Shown here in pieces: positions 1 to 11,913 of a DNA stretch of 64,000 nucleotides. The position numbers and the translations under genes are program-made. The notes under the pieces were generated by a model. That model worked only from the letters and a program-made list of their open reading frames with translations. It was not told the origin of the DNA and searched no databases. Within the stretch, counting starts at the first letter, position 1. Every line of letters begins with the position of its first letter. The DNA is from Sipunculus nudus (taxonomy: Eukaryota > Annelida > Sipuncula > Golfingiida > Sipunculidae), in the NCBI GenBank assembly GCA_026874595.1, contig CM049308.1:53269624-53333623 (forward strand), given 5' to 3'.

Positions 1-917
1 CTGACCCTCACACCAGATTTGATATGTCATGTAATAGCTATGTTATGTTTTTCCAGTTCGTTGATCTGTTAACATATTGCAAGGTGTTTACATATTGCTG
101 TTTACACTGCAAGAGGGATACAGTACTATTGAGTATATGTAAAATTATTTAGCAGGTGGCTGATCTAGTTTTATTTAATGACACAATTACCATAAATATT
201 CATTCCATATAGTTAAGTATGGCTGACACTATGACATTATACTGGGTCGACGATTGAATATACGACATGTGACCGCCAGGTGTCAGCAGCGGAGATAAGA
301 GAAAGGTATGGAACACTAAGAACCTTCCAGATCCTTCGTTGATGTTTGCTTTGTGTTTTCTAAACCAGCTTGTCACTTTTTTCCACAGTGGTTTAATTTT
401 TCTACACTCAACAAAATATGTGTCATGAATTCTTTCATCGTTCAGCAGAAGCCTTATCAATACTAAAATTCAATGAAGAATATTGCACTGGAAAATTCGT
501 AATTTAACAGATTTCGTAACAGTATAAATATGAGCGAAGCTTGTTCTTACAACACATTCAATGAAGAAGGAACTGCCACTGGCTGTTGTTAACTGGATGT
601 TATATATTTGTGATATAAACCAGCGAACTAGGTCTTTTCATCATTTAGCCTGTAATCATTTTACTTTATAATATGTTGAAAAACACGCATTAGTTCACCA
701 ATACAAATCAATCTGTCATGTTTTTTTTTATTGAAAAGGTTATTTATATTTACCCTGAGCGGCAAAGAAAATGATAGCAATTTTTTTCTCCTTGTGGTAT
801 TCAGGCAGATGTGACGTTACCGATGACATTTATGGGCACACATAATAACGAGCCTCAAGGCAGAGCGCTTTGGCGACTTTAGGCCGCACCAAGATATATT
901 TATTTTGATTTTTAATT

Positions 918-1145
918 ACCTCCACTGGGACGGTATGCGTTCATTCCTTTTCGTGTGTGGGTCTTTGGCCAGGAATATTCACAAATGTGCAGTCACATAT
1001 GCCCGATTGAACATGGGCCCAATGAACCAATGAACCTGGGAATATGGGCCTATAAGTGAATGAAAACACTTCTTTCGGAGTACCCCAAGATAAGGACGGC
1101 CACTCATGGCGGAGGCCTGCATTCCTGAGAATACATATTTGTTGT
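918..1145 (-). repeat. Family D interspersed repeat
   Basis: One of about eight diverged copies in the window. On the minus strand it starts near the conserved GCATTC...CCTCCGCCATG word and runs through the shared 'CATTCACTTATAGGCCCATATTCC' -like block to GAATG-rich sequence. The best-preserved copy, at 22296-22660, has the same order of blocks. No coding capacity. The family is unclassified. Confidence 0.6.
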
Positions 1146-2034
1146 TAATTATTATAATTATCGGTCGAGACCAGATACGAAAAATTTTAAAATTTTACGG
1201 GAAGAAAAACTGTGCAACAGTTCTTTAACTAGTGTATATGAACAACACAAACTGATCCTATTTTTCAGGGTACATGTACAAATGAATATTTTGCATTATT
1301 AAATATTTATACAAATCATGATCTATTGGAGGGACAGAGGAAAGAGCAGCTGTTTACAAAGTGAACACCGAGCAATTTATGGAGATTCATTATACAAAAT
1401 GGAAAGTTCATTCCTGGATAAATAGGACCGGGCGATGACGTAGCGCAGTAATGTTTTGTTTGACCTCATTAAAAAAAGATACATGACTCTTAACAGAAGG
1501 TCTGGCCATAATCTTTGAGGCATTATCACCGTTATAACCAAGTACCGTTTGTAGAGTATGTTTTTACCAGTAGCATGCAAACCTTTTCCTCCAAGACAGC
1601 TTTCATCATATCACGACATTGATGAACAGGTCGCTATCATTTTAATCATCAACTAGAGTCTCTACATTAGATTAGCCTGGTCGCCCGAAGAGTTATGGTC
1701 CGAGGGTGTAACAGCCCTATTGATCAGCTGTTTAATTTGAGTTAGGGCAAGACAATATCGCAGTTAATCAAATGATTGCGCGAGTTTTCCCCATGAGTCC
1801 TGTTTAATCATGAAAGCGCTATAAAATAACATTTCTCATTTGTTGTTTATTGGTTTCACAGCTTTCAGGTGCTATAACTCTCAATGTGGTAATTAACTTG
1901 AGCTATAATTTACTTCCACTTTATATTGGCGTAAATATAAACAAAAAAAAATATTCATTATTTCATCCGGGACTGGAACTGAAACGTTTTATTATAGTAC
2001 CTTACTAATATATTGCTATATTTAAGGGATTTGT

Positions 2035-2330
2035 AAAGGTAGGCGTTTATAGTACCGTTCACAATGTACCGGGGCTCCTAAATACACCAGCAGCGTAGGT
2101 ATAAATGTAGCGAAGAGGGTAATGTTGTCCGTACGAATATGTTGGTTAAGAATTGTTTCAAGGCATATTGCATAAACATGGGTGTTTTATGGTAAGGACT
2201 TCACGGAATAAGTAATATTTGTAAGCATTCGCGTGTGAAATGTAAACAGAAACCTTTTTCTTATATTTTGATTTTAAAGTTTGACTGCTGAGATAATAGT
2301 CCCACGTACACTACCAAACTGGCAAAGGTT
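2035..2330 (+). repeat. Family E interspersed repeat
   Basis: Shares long diverged blocks with 13342-13702 (opposite strand) and about 16780-17010: an AAGAGGGTAATG block, a GTGTTTT(AT)GGTAAGGACTT block, and a 3' block with AGTCCCAC. No coding capacity. The copy at 13342-13702 shows the insertion boundaries. Confidence 0.6.
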
Positions 2331-4107
2331 CGTTTTGATGGGAAGGGTGCGAATCCAGCGCTCGAATGATTACGTCAACAATCCCGATCTTCATTTAAGA
2401 CGTTCACCCTCTTATTTTTCTGAAAAATCCCGTTTTATTATATCCAATCTTATGATATCTTATGAATTTGCAGTGTTAATTTTCGGAGATAAAAATATCT
2501 ATCCAAAGCAGAAGGGCTGTATCAAACTTTCCTTTAGCAACATTAATATCATTCTTTTAGATTCCCCGAAAGGCATCGAAATAAATATAGGAGGTTTATT
2601 CATAGAGTTGTTGGAAATACATCATGTATTCAGTCAAACAAACGAAGATGGCCGAGGCGTCCCGGGCTTTACTTTCAATATTTCTCAGGGACATTTGTGA
2701 CGTAGACCAGATTTTTTTCAATTACTTCAGGCTCCCATCGTGTCCACCGAGACCGGTGTGACATTTTCATGATCTATTATCGTCTAGTCCTCTGACAGTC
2801 GCTTCATTAGGAACGTCAAGGACCGCGCGCTGGAAAACAACGGTCATTTTTCAGCCGGGCAGAGTATTCAGTTTTAATAATTTAATTTCTGCACCATTTA
2901 TCGGTTCTAGTCAGGTTAGAAAACGTTTCCTTACTGACAGATATTTATGGATAACAGGACTTTTGGTCTGGTGATATTCAGGTAATTATTAATTGTATAA
3001 ATCTGGTTAAAGACCAATCAACCAAGGTCTGGATTTATCTACCCACTAAACTCTCCGACCGAACCTTGCTAATTCAAATAATTTCCTCTTGCGGCAAACC
3101 TTTTTGTTATTAATATGTATCTGCATTATTAAAGATGTTATATTACAATACAGACTATCTCGGGAAATATGAAGACAGAGGAGAGTGGTGGTGGTAAATA
3201 GAAGGTACATTGAGAAGTTTTCCAGGAGACTATTATGTATATGGATGTGCATGATTGTGTTAGCGCTAAGAGTCTGATCTTTTTTAAATAATTCAAGAAA
3301 GTTTTTATTATTATCAATAATATTAATAATAATAATAATTATCATTATTATAATAATAATAATAACAATCATCATCATAATTACATCCAGTATAAAGGGG
3401 CGGCTTGTAGGAATTGGTTAGTTTACTTATATATCGATATTTAGGACCTTTTTTTATTTTTTATTTTTTTTCCGGAGGGGGGGGGGGTCTTTTAATTTCA
3501 GATCCTTTCTTTCGTGTTTGCGCAAGATCTAAAATAAACAGCTGATACACATACAAAAGTGACCCTTCGTCAGGGTATTAGTCACAAGTGAGAGTTAGCA
3601 CTTTTTATTTATTTTCGAAGGTGACTTAATTTTCATAGTTGTTACATGCTAGCGGTAGTTTAGAGTAAGGTAAACACGTAAAACAAAACCAGTTATTTGA
3701 TACAAGGTGAAGCTGTTGTATTTCAACATTATAATTATTTTAATGTTATTCTAAAAACCGTCCATCCATTGTACAATTGTTTTACCTGCCGAGGAGAAAA
3801 CTAGAGTATGGAAATGGTGTTTTAAATCCATACTCTAGTTGTCAAAAAATAGAACTATTATTAGAAAAAAATAGCTTACGGTACAACAGGCAAATAACAG
3901 AGCGGAGAGATTAATTGCCTCCTCAAGGAGGGTAAGTGTTCAATCCCGTTCGTGTGGGGATTCGTGTGTTTGTTTACTCATGAACGAAATCTTGGAAAAA
4001 TGAAATATGTATAGCAAACGGCAGAGGATTACTGAACAAGCATTATGATAAGTTGGGCAAACAAAGGAGCTTGTTTGAAGATGTTTATTTACAAAATAAT
4101 GATTGTT

Positions 4108-4109
<2 letters not shown>

Positions 4110-4156
<47 letters not shown>
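4110..4156. repeat. (TA)n microsatellite
   Basis: Uninterrupted TA dinucleotide run. It accounts for the YIYIYI stretch of the open frame crossing it. Confidence 0.95.
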
Positions 4157-4161
<5 letters not shown>

Positions 4162-4329
4162 GTGATAAGTCCTGTATCATTGTATTGTGGTACTGTTGTG
4201 AGTGTATCGTATACCTATGATCATTATGTTTGCCTAAAAAATGACTGTTATGAAACAAAACTGTATCATATGAAAAATTTTAAGGCTAAGAAAAAAACGA
4301 AATTTCATGAAAAATCTATAGCCTTCTGG

Positions 4330-4566
4330 GAATGTGTCAATGAAGAATCGATTAGATTTCGGTGTGGATCCGCCTCATGATCAAGGTGCAAGAAGGACTT
4401 CCAGGAATATTCAGACATATACAGTAACCTATGCACGAATGAACCTGGGAGTTAGGCCGAATGAAAGAATGCAAACACGTTTTTTGGACCATGACACAAT
4501 TATAGGACCACCCACATGGTGGAGGGCTGGATTCCTGAAGAATGCATATTTCTTGGTTAGACCCGT
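4330..4566 (-). repeat. Family D interspersed repeat
   Basis: Minus-strand copy. It carries the end block GCATTCTTCAGGAATCC, the CCACCATGTGG word, and the internal GGATCC block with CACACCGAAATCTAATC, also seen at 36966-37210 and 41960-42208. Confidence 0.6.
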
Positions 4567-5421
4567 TAGCCCGCAGGCGCCTAATTAATAGTTCAGAAAA
4601 TCCGTCCAGCGTATATTTAGAGGATGAGGTCCATTTACAGATAAATGTACCTGGGAAAAAATTACTAAATGATCCAACCAGCTCAATGGCAGAGGTGGAG
4701 ATCTTCCTGGGATGAGCTAACAAGACAAATAAAAGCAATATTTAACCGTCTCAAATCCACAATACCGGGCCCCTTTAGGCTTAAGAAATGATTAAGCATT
4801 ACAAACGGTGCCCTTGACTATCTTCTATATACCCTCTTTATCGCATAAAATATTTTGCCGGCAGAAAAGGAGAAAAAATCACAACGGACCATTAATAATG
4901 GATAGGACAAGGATGCCGCTGATGAATTTGGAAGCTTGCCAGCTCATTAGTGAAACCCTCCGCCCTGGAGTGCGCCCATTTGAGTAGAAACGGGATGATT
5001 GTAATACTATTTATTGTGAAAGGATGTGTGTAAGTGCCCAGGGAGGTCAATTAACCGTGATGTAACGAGCTTTATCCCCTTCTCTTGTTCTGTCTAGGTT
5101 GTTTATTATCTCAAGTTAGCACGTGTTAGGCCTGTCTAGGCCGCAACGGTATTATGTGATAGATGTTTAATATACACCAATATTTATACTATAGAAATCT
5201 GAAATGACTGCTATAGTAATATTCAAGGTATATCACGCACAGTCGAGCACTTAGCGGGGGCATGTATAACGTAGAGGTAATAGTTTATTGGTTTAAAAGA
5301 AATGTTCCTTATCTCTTGTTATGTCCTGTTCCAGAACCGATATAATGCGTCATTTATCGTTGTGTAAGGATTATATTCCAGTAACCAAGACGGGTTCTGT
5401 TGAGTACGATACTTTCAACAG

Positions 5422-5888
5422 CAGTGATGTAGTCGAGCCCACACCATCCGAGTCCGAGTGCGAGTCCAGGCCACTCGAGTCCGAACCTTTGAGGTTCGAG
5501 TCCAACATCTTCGAGTCCATGTCATTTGGAACCCGAGTCCGAGGCAAATATAAATATCCTTAAAAAGCAATTTAAAATGGAAATTCTACCATGTACATTT
5601 TTAAGTTAGTTCTCAAAATTGTTATAAATAAAACGGTCAATTACATTGATCTTTCCTATGCTTTGCGAAGTTTGGTAAAAATAGTGTAATTATTATTAAT
5701 AATCTGTTGGTAGTAAAAATATGTAAAAATGTCTTCATTATATGTGACAGATTTTTTTTCTATTTGACTCCAGATGGACTAGGCTTGATTTCTCGAGTCC
5801 TTACCTCCGAGACCGAGTACAAGTTTAAGTCCAGGTCCGAGTCCCTAAAACGTGGACTCGAAATCTGGACTCAAGCCCTACATCACTG
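5422..5888. mobile_element. hAT-like MITE rich in GAGTCC words
   Basis: A 467-bp element whose ends are inverted copies of CAGTGATGTAG, a typical hAT-style terminus. The flanking 8-mers are TTCAACAG and CTCAAAAG (6 of 8 identical), consistent with a decayed 8-bp hAT target duplication. The outer parts hold many GAGTCC/GGACTC words; the open frame across them is a by-product of this composition. No transposase. Confidence 0.65.
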
Positions 5889-6937
5889 CTCAAAAGGGGG
5901 TAGCAATTTGCGCCACTAGGGGGCACGGTTCCTCTCCCACAACCCACTTCTGATCTAATATTGAGGTTACACTTACAAGACGTTAGAAATTTTAGTGTGA
6001 AAATAAACGGAAATATATAAAAATATCAATCAAGTTTCCTTAATGCACACTTTCATCTGCAACAATTTATTCAAAGATATGTTTCCTAAGGACGTTATTT
6101 CTGAATCTGTCAAGAGATACTGGTGATTGGAATCATGCATCCCAAACGAAAAAGTGATACGTTAATTGGAACATTTGACTCTTTTCATCAATTCCAAATT
6201 TTTAGTACCACTCAGGCAACCGTATTCTTATTTTGAGTATTAAAATGTTTTTAGAATATTGAAATTCTCAGCTGATACTCGGCAGAATTTTAATGTTCTT
6301 GCATTTCACCTGGACTCTCATATACAAACAAAATTGTACACATATATACACAAGTTGGGAAATCCTGACTACGATATTGATATAATCCGTTAAAAGAAAG
6401 TGAAGCATTTAGCGTCAAATTATCAAGGAAAACAGTGAAAGTATACTTGAGAACCCTGTCAAATTAAGTAATTGTGCTTTGTATGGACAGGGAATCGTCT
6501 AAATTTGGTTCTGACGGATCTCCAGTTTCCATTATACTTTGACTCATATGTGGACTTGATCTTTGAACCCAATGACCCTAGTTAGTACATTACCTGTAAT
6601 TTGAAAAATGAAGTACCAACACAGAAATAGTGTTAAATTTGACAGTTCCTTCTGGGATCGTCACTTGTTCTGGATATTGTGACGTATCTATTCATAATTT
6701 GCATATAACGGAAACAACATTAAATATAACTTTGAAAAACTTGCCACTACAATGACCAGTCGTATATTCTTCAGATTTTGCCTTTTATATTGAATATTTA
6801 TTGAGGAACTGCTCGTTAAATGGAAGTTGTGGATCACAGCGACTGCGGAAACTAAATATATCATTTAAATGCAAATAGAAGCCCTCAATATTATTTTCGA
6901 CATGTCATTATTTTTATCCTCTTACGTTTCTTTTCAG

Positions 6938-7087
6938 TGTGGCTGTACATCTGCGCCGGTCTGATGTCAATGATCCTCGGTCTCCTGGTGGCCGCCATCA
7001 TCAGCGCCATTTTGTTTTTGCTGGTGACCCCGACCCGCGGAAAACTAAAGGTCGCCTACGCCCTCTACGTCACATGCAGCGGAGCTG
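6938..7087 (+). CDS. Claudin/PMP22-like tetraspan protein, internal exon (TM2 to start of TM3)
   Basis: This internal exon encodes a hydrophobic segment starting WLYICAGLMSMILGL, a short basic loop (PTRGKLK) and the start of a second hydrophobic segment. It is bounded by a pyrimidine-rich acceptor (TTTCTTTTCAG) and a GTAATC donor. It enters and leaves in phase 1, and the next exon continues the frame (G|CA gives Ala). In the complete gene on the other strand, the TM2 exon has the same phases and almost the same length (150 versus 141 nt). From the family I infer a plasma-membrane tetraspan protein of the claudin/PMP22/EMP type. The exon carrying TM1 and the extracellular W-GLW-C loop is not visible upstream and probably lies outside the window. 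Which subfamily it belongs to is unknown. Confidence 0.8.
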
Positions 7088-7524
7088 GTAATCTCAAATA
7101 TACAATTACGATAACTAATAGAAATGATATAGTGTGTGACATTTGTAACACAAATTATTTCTCGTAATTGTGTTAAGACAAAATAGTCAATAAAGCATTT
7201 AGAAAACATTTGTCTCATTTATCCATCCTTTGACTATTCACAGAGCTCATCAAAATCTCTAAAACAAATATAATAATATCTCAAATGTTGTTTATAGTTT
7301 GTATCGAACGCTCTATCTGTTTAAACAACATGAAATCGCGTTGTTTGGATAAATGTATAGAGTGAAAAAGTAAAATGTTAATTATAACTAAACTGAGGAC
7401 AGTTTAAGGAAACATAGGTCATAAAATGTTAGGCTTAATCTAGAGGATTTGTATTAGCTAAAAGATGTATACCCCAACTTTGGGTCTGTTAACTTGACTG
7501 TGCCTATTTGTCTTATCGTTTTAG

Positions 7525-7721
7525 CATTTAGCGATGTGGTTGCCGTGGTGATATACACCGTTCTCCATCGGCTCGTTGCCAACAAGCACATGATTGGCTG
7601 GGCTTACCCGGTTGCCCTGGCGACATGTGGCGCCAGCATTGTGTGTTCAGTTTCTGCTTACGTCCAATACAAACTGACAAAGCGAAGGGAACAAGGACAC
7701 GAGTTGGTCCTTATCACGTGA
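7525..7721 (+). CDS. Claudin/PMP22-like tetraspan protein, terminal exon (TM3-TM4 and tail)
   Basis: The last coding exon follows a 437-bp intron whose acceptor is ATCGTTTTAG. A second AG seven bases later is out of phase and was rejected. The exon completes TM3 (AFSDVVAVVIYTVL), has a short loop with His and Lys, then TM4 (WAYPVALATCGASIVCSVSAYV). It ends in a short charged cytoplasmic tail, YKLTKRREQGHELVLIT, before TGA. The two exons together give 114 full residues with three membrane segments, so TM1 and the first loop are missing. The tail is much shorter than the 39-residue tail of the minus-strand paralogue. An AATAAA at 8953-8958 is a possible but distant poly(A) signal. Confidence 0.8.
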
Positions 7722-9184
7722 CCTTGAAAACAACCGTTTATTGGTTGTTGAAATTACCGATGTAAAAATGTGATTAATCCTGTGGATTTATATATTATCC
7801 TGAAAGAAGATTCCATCGTGATATCATGTTACCCGGCCATTACTGTAATCTTGGCATGTTTTGCGATCAAACAATTCACAGAGAAGAGAAGGACACCAAT
7901 TCTTAAATTCATTGAGGCCGAACAACAAAAATTTAGAGCATTTGGTACGAGCAGGTGATTTTTTTTTTTTTTTTTTTTTGGTCATTATCGAGACAGATTA
8001 GGGGGTATTTGCAAGCTTGCCCAGAAAAAGCAAAAATAACTGCAATTTTTTAAATGGTATATATGATAATCACTCTTTAAAAATTCGTTGATAGAAAATT
8101 AAAATAGATCAATGAAATTGGGTGCGATGAATCCGTAGAACAATATTTTTTTTTGCATGGCCTGGTTTTTAAATATAAATTTCAGGCGAGGTCAATGTAA
8201 ATTGTCATGTGGTTTTTCTTTGTATTATTACTGGGGGCGTTTTATGGACCCCTTATGGGGGAACTTAACATTATACAGTGAAGCTCGGTATTTATCAATT
8301 CAGTGTACAAGTATACAGCAATGAACGATAATCATTGGTAGCGGCCTGAGACATGTTGATGTAAAGCGATGCATTTTACAGTGTCATTATGCCTCAAACA
8401 GGTGGCGCCAGGTATTATATTACCTGGATGGTTGGATTGTCTGTAAGCAATTTACCAAAAAAAGAAAGTTAAGTACATATATTGATGTTTTTTAAAGTTA
8501 GAATACATTCAAATTTTGGAAGGTAATATTGATCATCAATTTATTTTTAATTCTAAAGGACTTTTTACAAGTGGCAATTTCTTTGTCCCGGACCATTCGC
8601 TGGTATGATACCTCGTTCAGCAGTTTCATAATGACATCTTCCATTTAACAAAAATGTAATGTATATGGCCGGTCTCATCCTTGATTGTGATCAATTCCTG
8701 ATGTATAATTTTTATAACAACTATACTGAAATAATGCTCTATATATATCGGCATAAGATGAACAATATAGGTATTCAGCTGTTCAAATTCTGTTGAACAT
8801 AGATAATATTATATATGGACATGCATTTATATACAACGAGATAAATGAATACGGCTTTGTGTTTTGTTTACGTAAGTTCATGTTTATATCTTTATAATCT
8901 ACATTATTGATATACTGTTTATGTCCATCCTCCATTTGTGACAAGGTTGTGTAATAAACTGTAACAAGGTGTTTGTTTACATTTTTTTAATACTATTAAA
9001 CTTTATGGAAGATCATTTTTAAAAGTTTATAGCAGCATATCATCAAGACTTTTTCTATATAAAAAGGAAAAGCACTTTTCACTTTTATTTATTACAGTGC
9101 TAAATACTTCTGATAAAAAAAGAGAACCCTGTTAAGCTGTGCGCGTATATGCAAATATGGGTCAAAAATCGTTCATATGATTTG

Positions 9185-9402
9185 GTATGTGGGGTTTCCA
9201 TGTTTCCGTCAGAGTGTATGCGTATGCATATGCGTAAATTCGCCACTCAGTTACTGAGTTTGGGGGAAAAACCAGCTACATCTATTGTACAATTGTATAC
9301 CTCAGCCACTTAACGCATGTATACGCACATCCTCGCTGCTACTTTTTTTTCAAGACCACACGTATATATGCGCATATACGCGCATATGGAAACACACCTT
9401 CA
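9185..9402. mobile_element. Fold-back MITE with GTTTCCAT ends and CGTATATGCG palindromes
   Basis: The left end reads GGGGTTTCCATG and the right end, read inverted, GTGTGTTTCCATATGCG. Both run inward into alternating GCGTATATGCG sequence, so most of the element can fold on itself. No coding capacity. The superfamily is not assigned. Confidence 0.5.
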
Positions 9403-9578
9403 GTAAATAATTGAATTCTGTACACGTATATGTGAAATATCTAAATATAGATGCATAGTGGCTGTTATCAGTATCAAGGCCATCCCTGCCCACACATTTT
9501 CGACTCCATATCGTGTTTCGTCGATGTTAATATCGTTTTCATTATCCCCACCAGGGGGCACTGAACTGCTTGTCTGCA

Positions 9579-9619
<41 letters not shown>
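9579..9619. repeat. C run plus (TC)n microsatellite
   Basis: About ten C residues run directly into a TC dinucleotide array. Confidence 0.9.
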
Positions 9620-9620
<1 letters not shown>

Positions 9621-9930
9621 AGTAGAGAGTCAGAAGTCAGAATGCCTGCCATGCTATCTTTCAACTAGCCTACGTATAAAGCCTCCCAGTGGGGCTTACA
9701 AGCACTCTATATAAAATTTTGGTGTGCGAGCGAGGACAAAGATTTTTAAATAAATCAAATAATTAGCTTGAAATAAATAAACGTGGGTTTACATGGGTGT
9801 GTGAACCGTTTCTAATTTGTTAAAACAAGAAAAATGTGCAGGTAGCTACAAGCACCGCTTTGAGCCATTTTTCTGTTAAGTCACTATATGGCACTATTTT
9901 AGGGACCACACAGTAGATTTTATGCTTGAA

Positions 9931-10136
9931 CCGAAGCGGATCCAGGGTTAGGGCCCCCCTTTTTTTCCAGCCGCTGCAACATTTTTTTACAAGTTTCTGA
10001 TCAATTTTCCCGGCTTGGAACCCCCCCCCCCCTTTTTTTCCCCCGGACCTAAGGACTTTTTTTGGGGGGGGGGGGGTTTGTCGTTAGTCCTCACGAGTTG
10101 GACCCCTAATTTTCCTTTATCCTGGATCCGCCCCTG
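9931..10136. mobile_element. hAT-like MITE with GCGGATCCAGG ends
   Basis: The right end, read inverted, is CAGGGGCGGATCCAGG and the left end is a decayed copy (CCGAAGCGGATCCAGG). The interior holds homopolymeric C and G blocks. This terminus is typical of short hAT-type elements widespread in invertebrate genomes. I could not see a matching 8-bp target duplication. Confidence 0.55.
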
Positions 10137-10895
10137 ATGAATGATCCTGAAACCTAATAGCCAGTCTGAAGGATTTAAAAAAATGGCTGCTCCATGTAAC
10201 CTTGGCCCTAAAGCAACATTTCGTGTCTGGTTAGAAACTTGCTAGCATCACTTCCTAACTTTGCACCTAGATAATGAGTTTCATAGTCTTAGCTGAGCAA
10301 GAAAACAAGTAAGGTGTCGTAATTAAGGGTTTGTTGGCTAGATTATATTTGGTTATGTGGCAAAAGGAGGGATATTTAGTATTTTTAAGGCATGGAACTA
10401 GAATGCATGCGATGCTCGCCGTCTCTGTATAGAGTCGGATACTGCGTCTATCTGTCAACCTGCGTGAAACAGCGGACAAATGCCTTCAAGTCCATTTTAC
10501 TTAAAACGACTGTTTGTCGTGGTTCTATCACTAAATTTTCTCGATTTATATACGAACGCAAACAGATAATTTTCGGCTCCGCTAAAAAAATAAAAATCCC
10601 ATTGTTACAATTAAATATTTTATTCCAAAATCATTTTAATTTGAGAAAATTATTAATTTTCTAAGACCTATGGATAACACCATATTATAGACTTTTATTT
10701 CAATAATGGGCCATCTTTGTTCAGACACAAAACAAAATTCTACCATTCTTCTTAATCCAGGCTACTAGGCCACCACACTGTACACACGTATATAAGATAA
10801 ATCAGTTATATTAGTATCTTTATCATATTTTATTTTTATCATTTATATTTATTACTATTATCACTATAATCTTTATTATATTTATTATTTCTATC

Positions 10896-10896
<1 letters not shown>

Positions 10897-10958
<62 letters not shown>

Positions 10959-10959
10959 T
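10897..10959. repeat. (ATT)n microsatellite
   Basis: Long uninterrupted ATT trinucleotide run inside a wider ATT-rich tract. Confidence 0.95.
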
Positions 10960-11671
10960 ATGGGTTCTACAAATTGTATTTCCATACTGGAGTTGTATCC
11001 CTGAATGACATCAAACTAATAATTCGAACAAGGGTTATAGCTTTAGCTTAGTAGGCTGAGTCTTACTTGTACTCAGCAAAAAACAAATACTGATATATAA
11101 TAACAGTATACCAACACAGGTGTACAAATCGATAAATAACATTATTTAATCATGCGTGATTAGTTTTAACAAGAAGCGGGTAGTGCATGAAAAACTGGTG
11201 ACTGTCAGATCCGCTGTGGGTCAGAGTTTAGTTTTCCCAATCAGCTTGGTCATGGCCTTATTGAATGCAGAGCTTGATACTGAACTTGTATCAACTCCAG
11301 TAGATCAAAGGGCACGGTGTGTGTGCTTGCTGACGTCACACGAGGGACTCCCCTGACTGTATGATTGACAGAAACTAGTCGCACTCACCGGAGCGAGATA
11401 AATTGAGTGCACAGATAAATGTGTAGTATACCGGTGCTACCTGCATGACGTATTAAGAGCCGGGCTTTGTGCGTGTGTGTACGTAACAAAACCACATAGC
11501 TACCGCGCATGCCGTTTGTTTATGTGTCGTGGCTTGTCGGGGATAAGCTAAGGGAAAGCGTCATAATTCCCCTAATATCGGCAGGTCAGCTGGTTTACAT
11601 GACAAACTGAGAAAGGTCACAAATCTGCGGCTTATCGACTGAAGCGGGACTTTCTTCTGTCGTCTGCTTCC

Positions 11672-11684
11672 GTTGCTAGGGAAC
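11672..11684. promoter_or_regulatory. Candidate RFX X-box upstream of the CXorf65 homologue
   Basis: GTTGCTAGGGAAC is an imperfect inverted repeat fitting the RFX X-box pattern (GTTRCY, short spacer, RGYAAC-like half). It ends 88 bp before the ATG of the CXorf65 homologue, in a locally GC-rich stretch. RFX factors drive ciliary genes in animals, so the position suggests a cilium-related programme. That is inference from a single motif. Confidence 0.45.
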
Positions 11685-11771
11685 CACGGAGAAGCGACGC
11701 GGGCACGGGAAGTGGTCGGCGGGGTTTGTTATGTTTGTATCTGGACTCACCGGTTCCTGAAGGTTTAGATC

Positions 11772-11913
11772 ATGTTTATTACTGTACGATACGGGAACAA
11801 TGAGTCGCTGGTTTGTAACCCGACTTGTGCCGTGGTCAACCTCCTATCAAGTATCAAACGCCGGGCCGGATTCTCTAATTCAGGTGTACTGCTTGATCTG
11901 TCCGACGAGTCAG
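11772..11913 (+). CDS. CXorf65: CXorf65 homologue, exon 1
   Basis: Exon 1 encodes MFITVRYGNNESLVCN onward and ends in DLSDES plus the first base of a Gly codon, before a strong donor CAG|GTAAGAA (phase 1). From memory of the vertebrate family, the MFI-(V/I)-(R/K)-(Y/H)-G start, a central (R)RAG/RKxG turn and the D-L-x-D-E-(S/T)-G end match uncharacterised protein CXorf65. Joined to the exon at 22719 the gene gives 159 residues, somewhat shorter than I recall for the human protein. This N-terminal part looks like a small ubiquitin-like fold, which is inference. The start is the first ATG and matches the family N-terminus. Molecular function is unknown in any species. Confidence 0.82.

Larger units (their letters stand above)
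1..6937. other. Non-coding stretch upstream of tetraspan gene 1
   Basis: No convincing exon. If the first exon of the tetraspan gene lies downstream of position 1, this is part of its first intron; otherwise it is intergenic. Recognisable content: family D repeats (about 918-1145 and 4330-4566), a family E repeat (about 2035-2330), an ATT-rich tract (3300-3380), a TA run (4110-4156) and a hAT-like MITE (5422-5888). The longest open frame (2281-2700, TTG start, 139 codons) overlaps a repeat and resembles nothing I recognise. Confidence 0.6.
7722..11771. other. Intergenic stretch between tetraspan gene 1 and the CXorf65 homologue
   Basis: Holds the probable 3'UTR of the tetraspan gene, a fold-back element (about 9185-9402), a C run with a (TC)n run (9579-9619), a hAT-like MITE (9931-10136), an (ATT)n run (10897-10959) and the more GC-rich promoter region of the next gene from about 11350. 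I see no exon except a possible TM4-like remnant just after 7721 (see findings). Confidence 0.6.

Noticed and set aside
2281-2700. 139-codon open frame on +
   Set aside because: Begins at TTG, overlaps a family E repeat, has no recognisable domain, and no flanking splice signals tie it to the tetraspan gene.
3300-3380. Poly-Ile open frame
   Set aside because: Comes from an ATT/AAT-rich low-complexity tract.
5321-5563. Ser/Glu-rich frame (ESE repeats)
   Set aside because: Encoded by the GAGTCC words of a hAT-like MITE; no gene signals.
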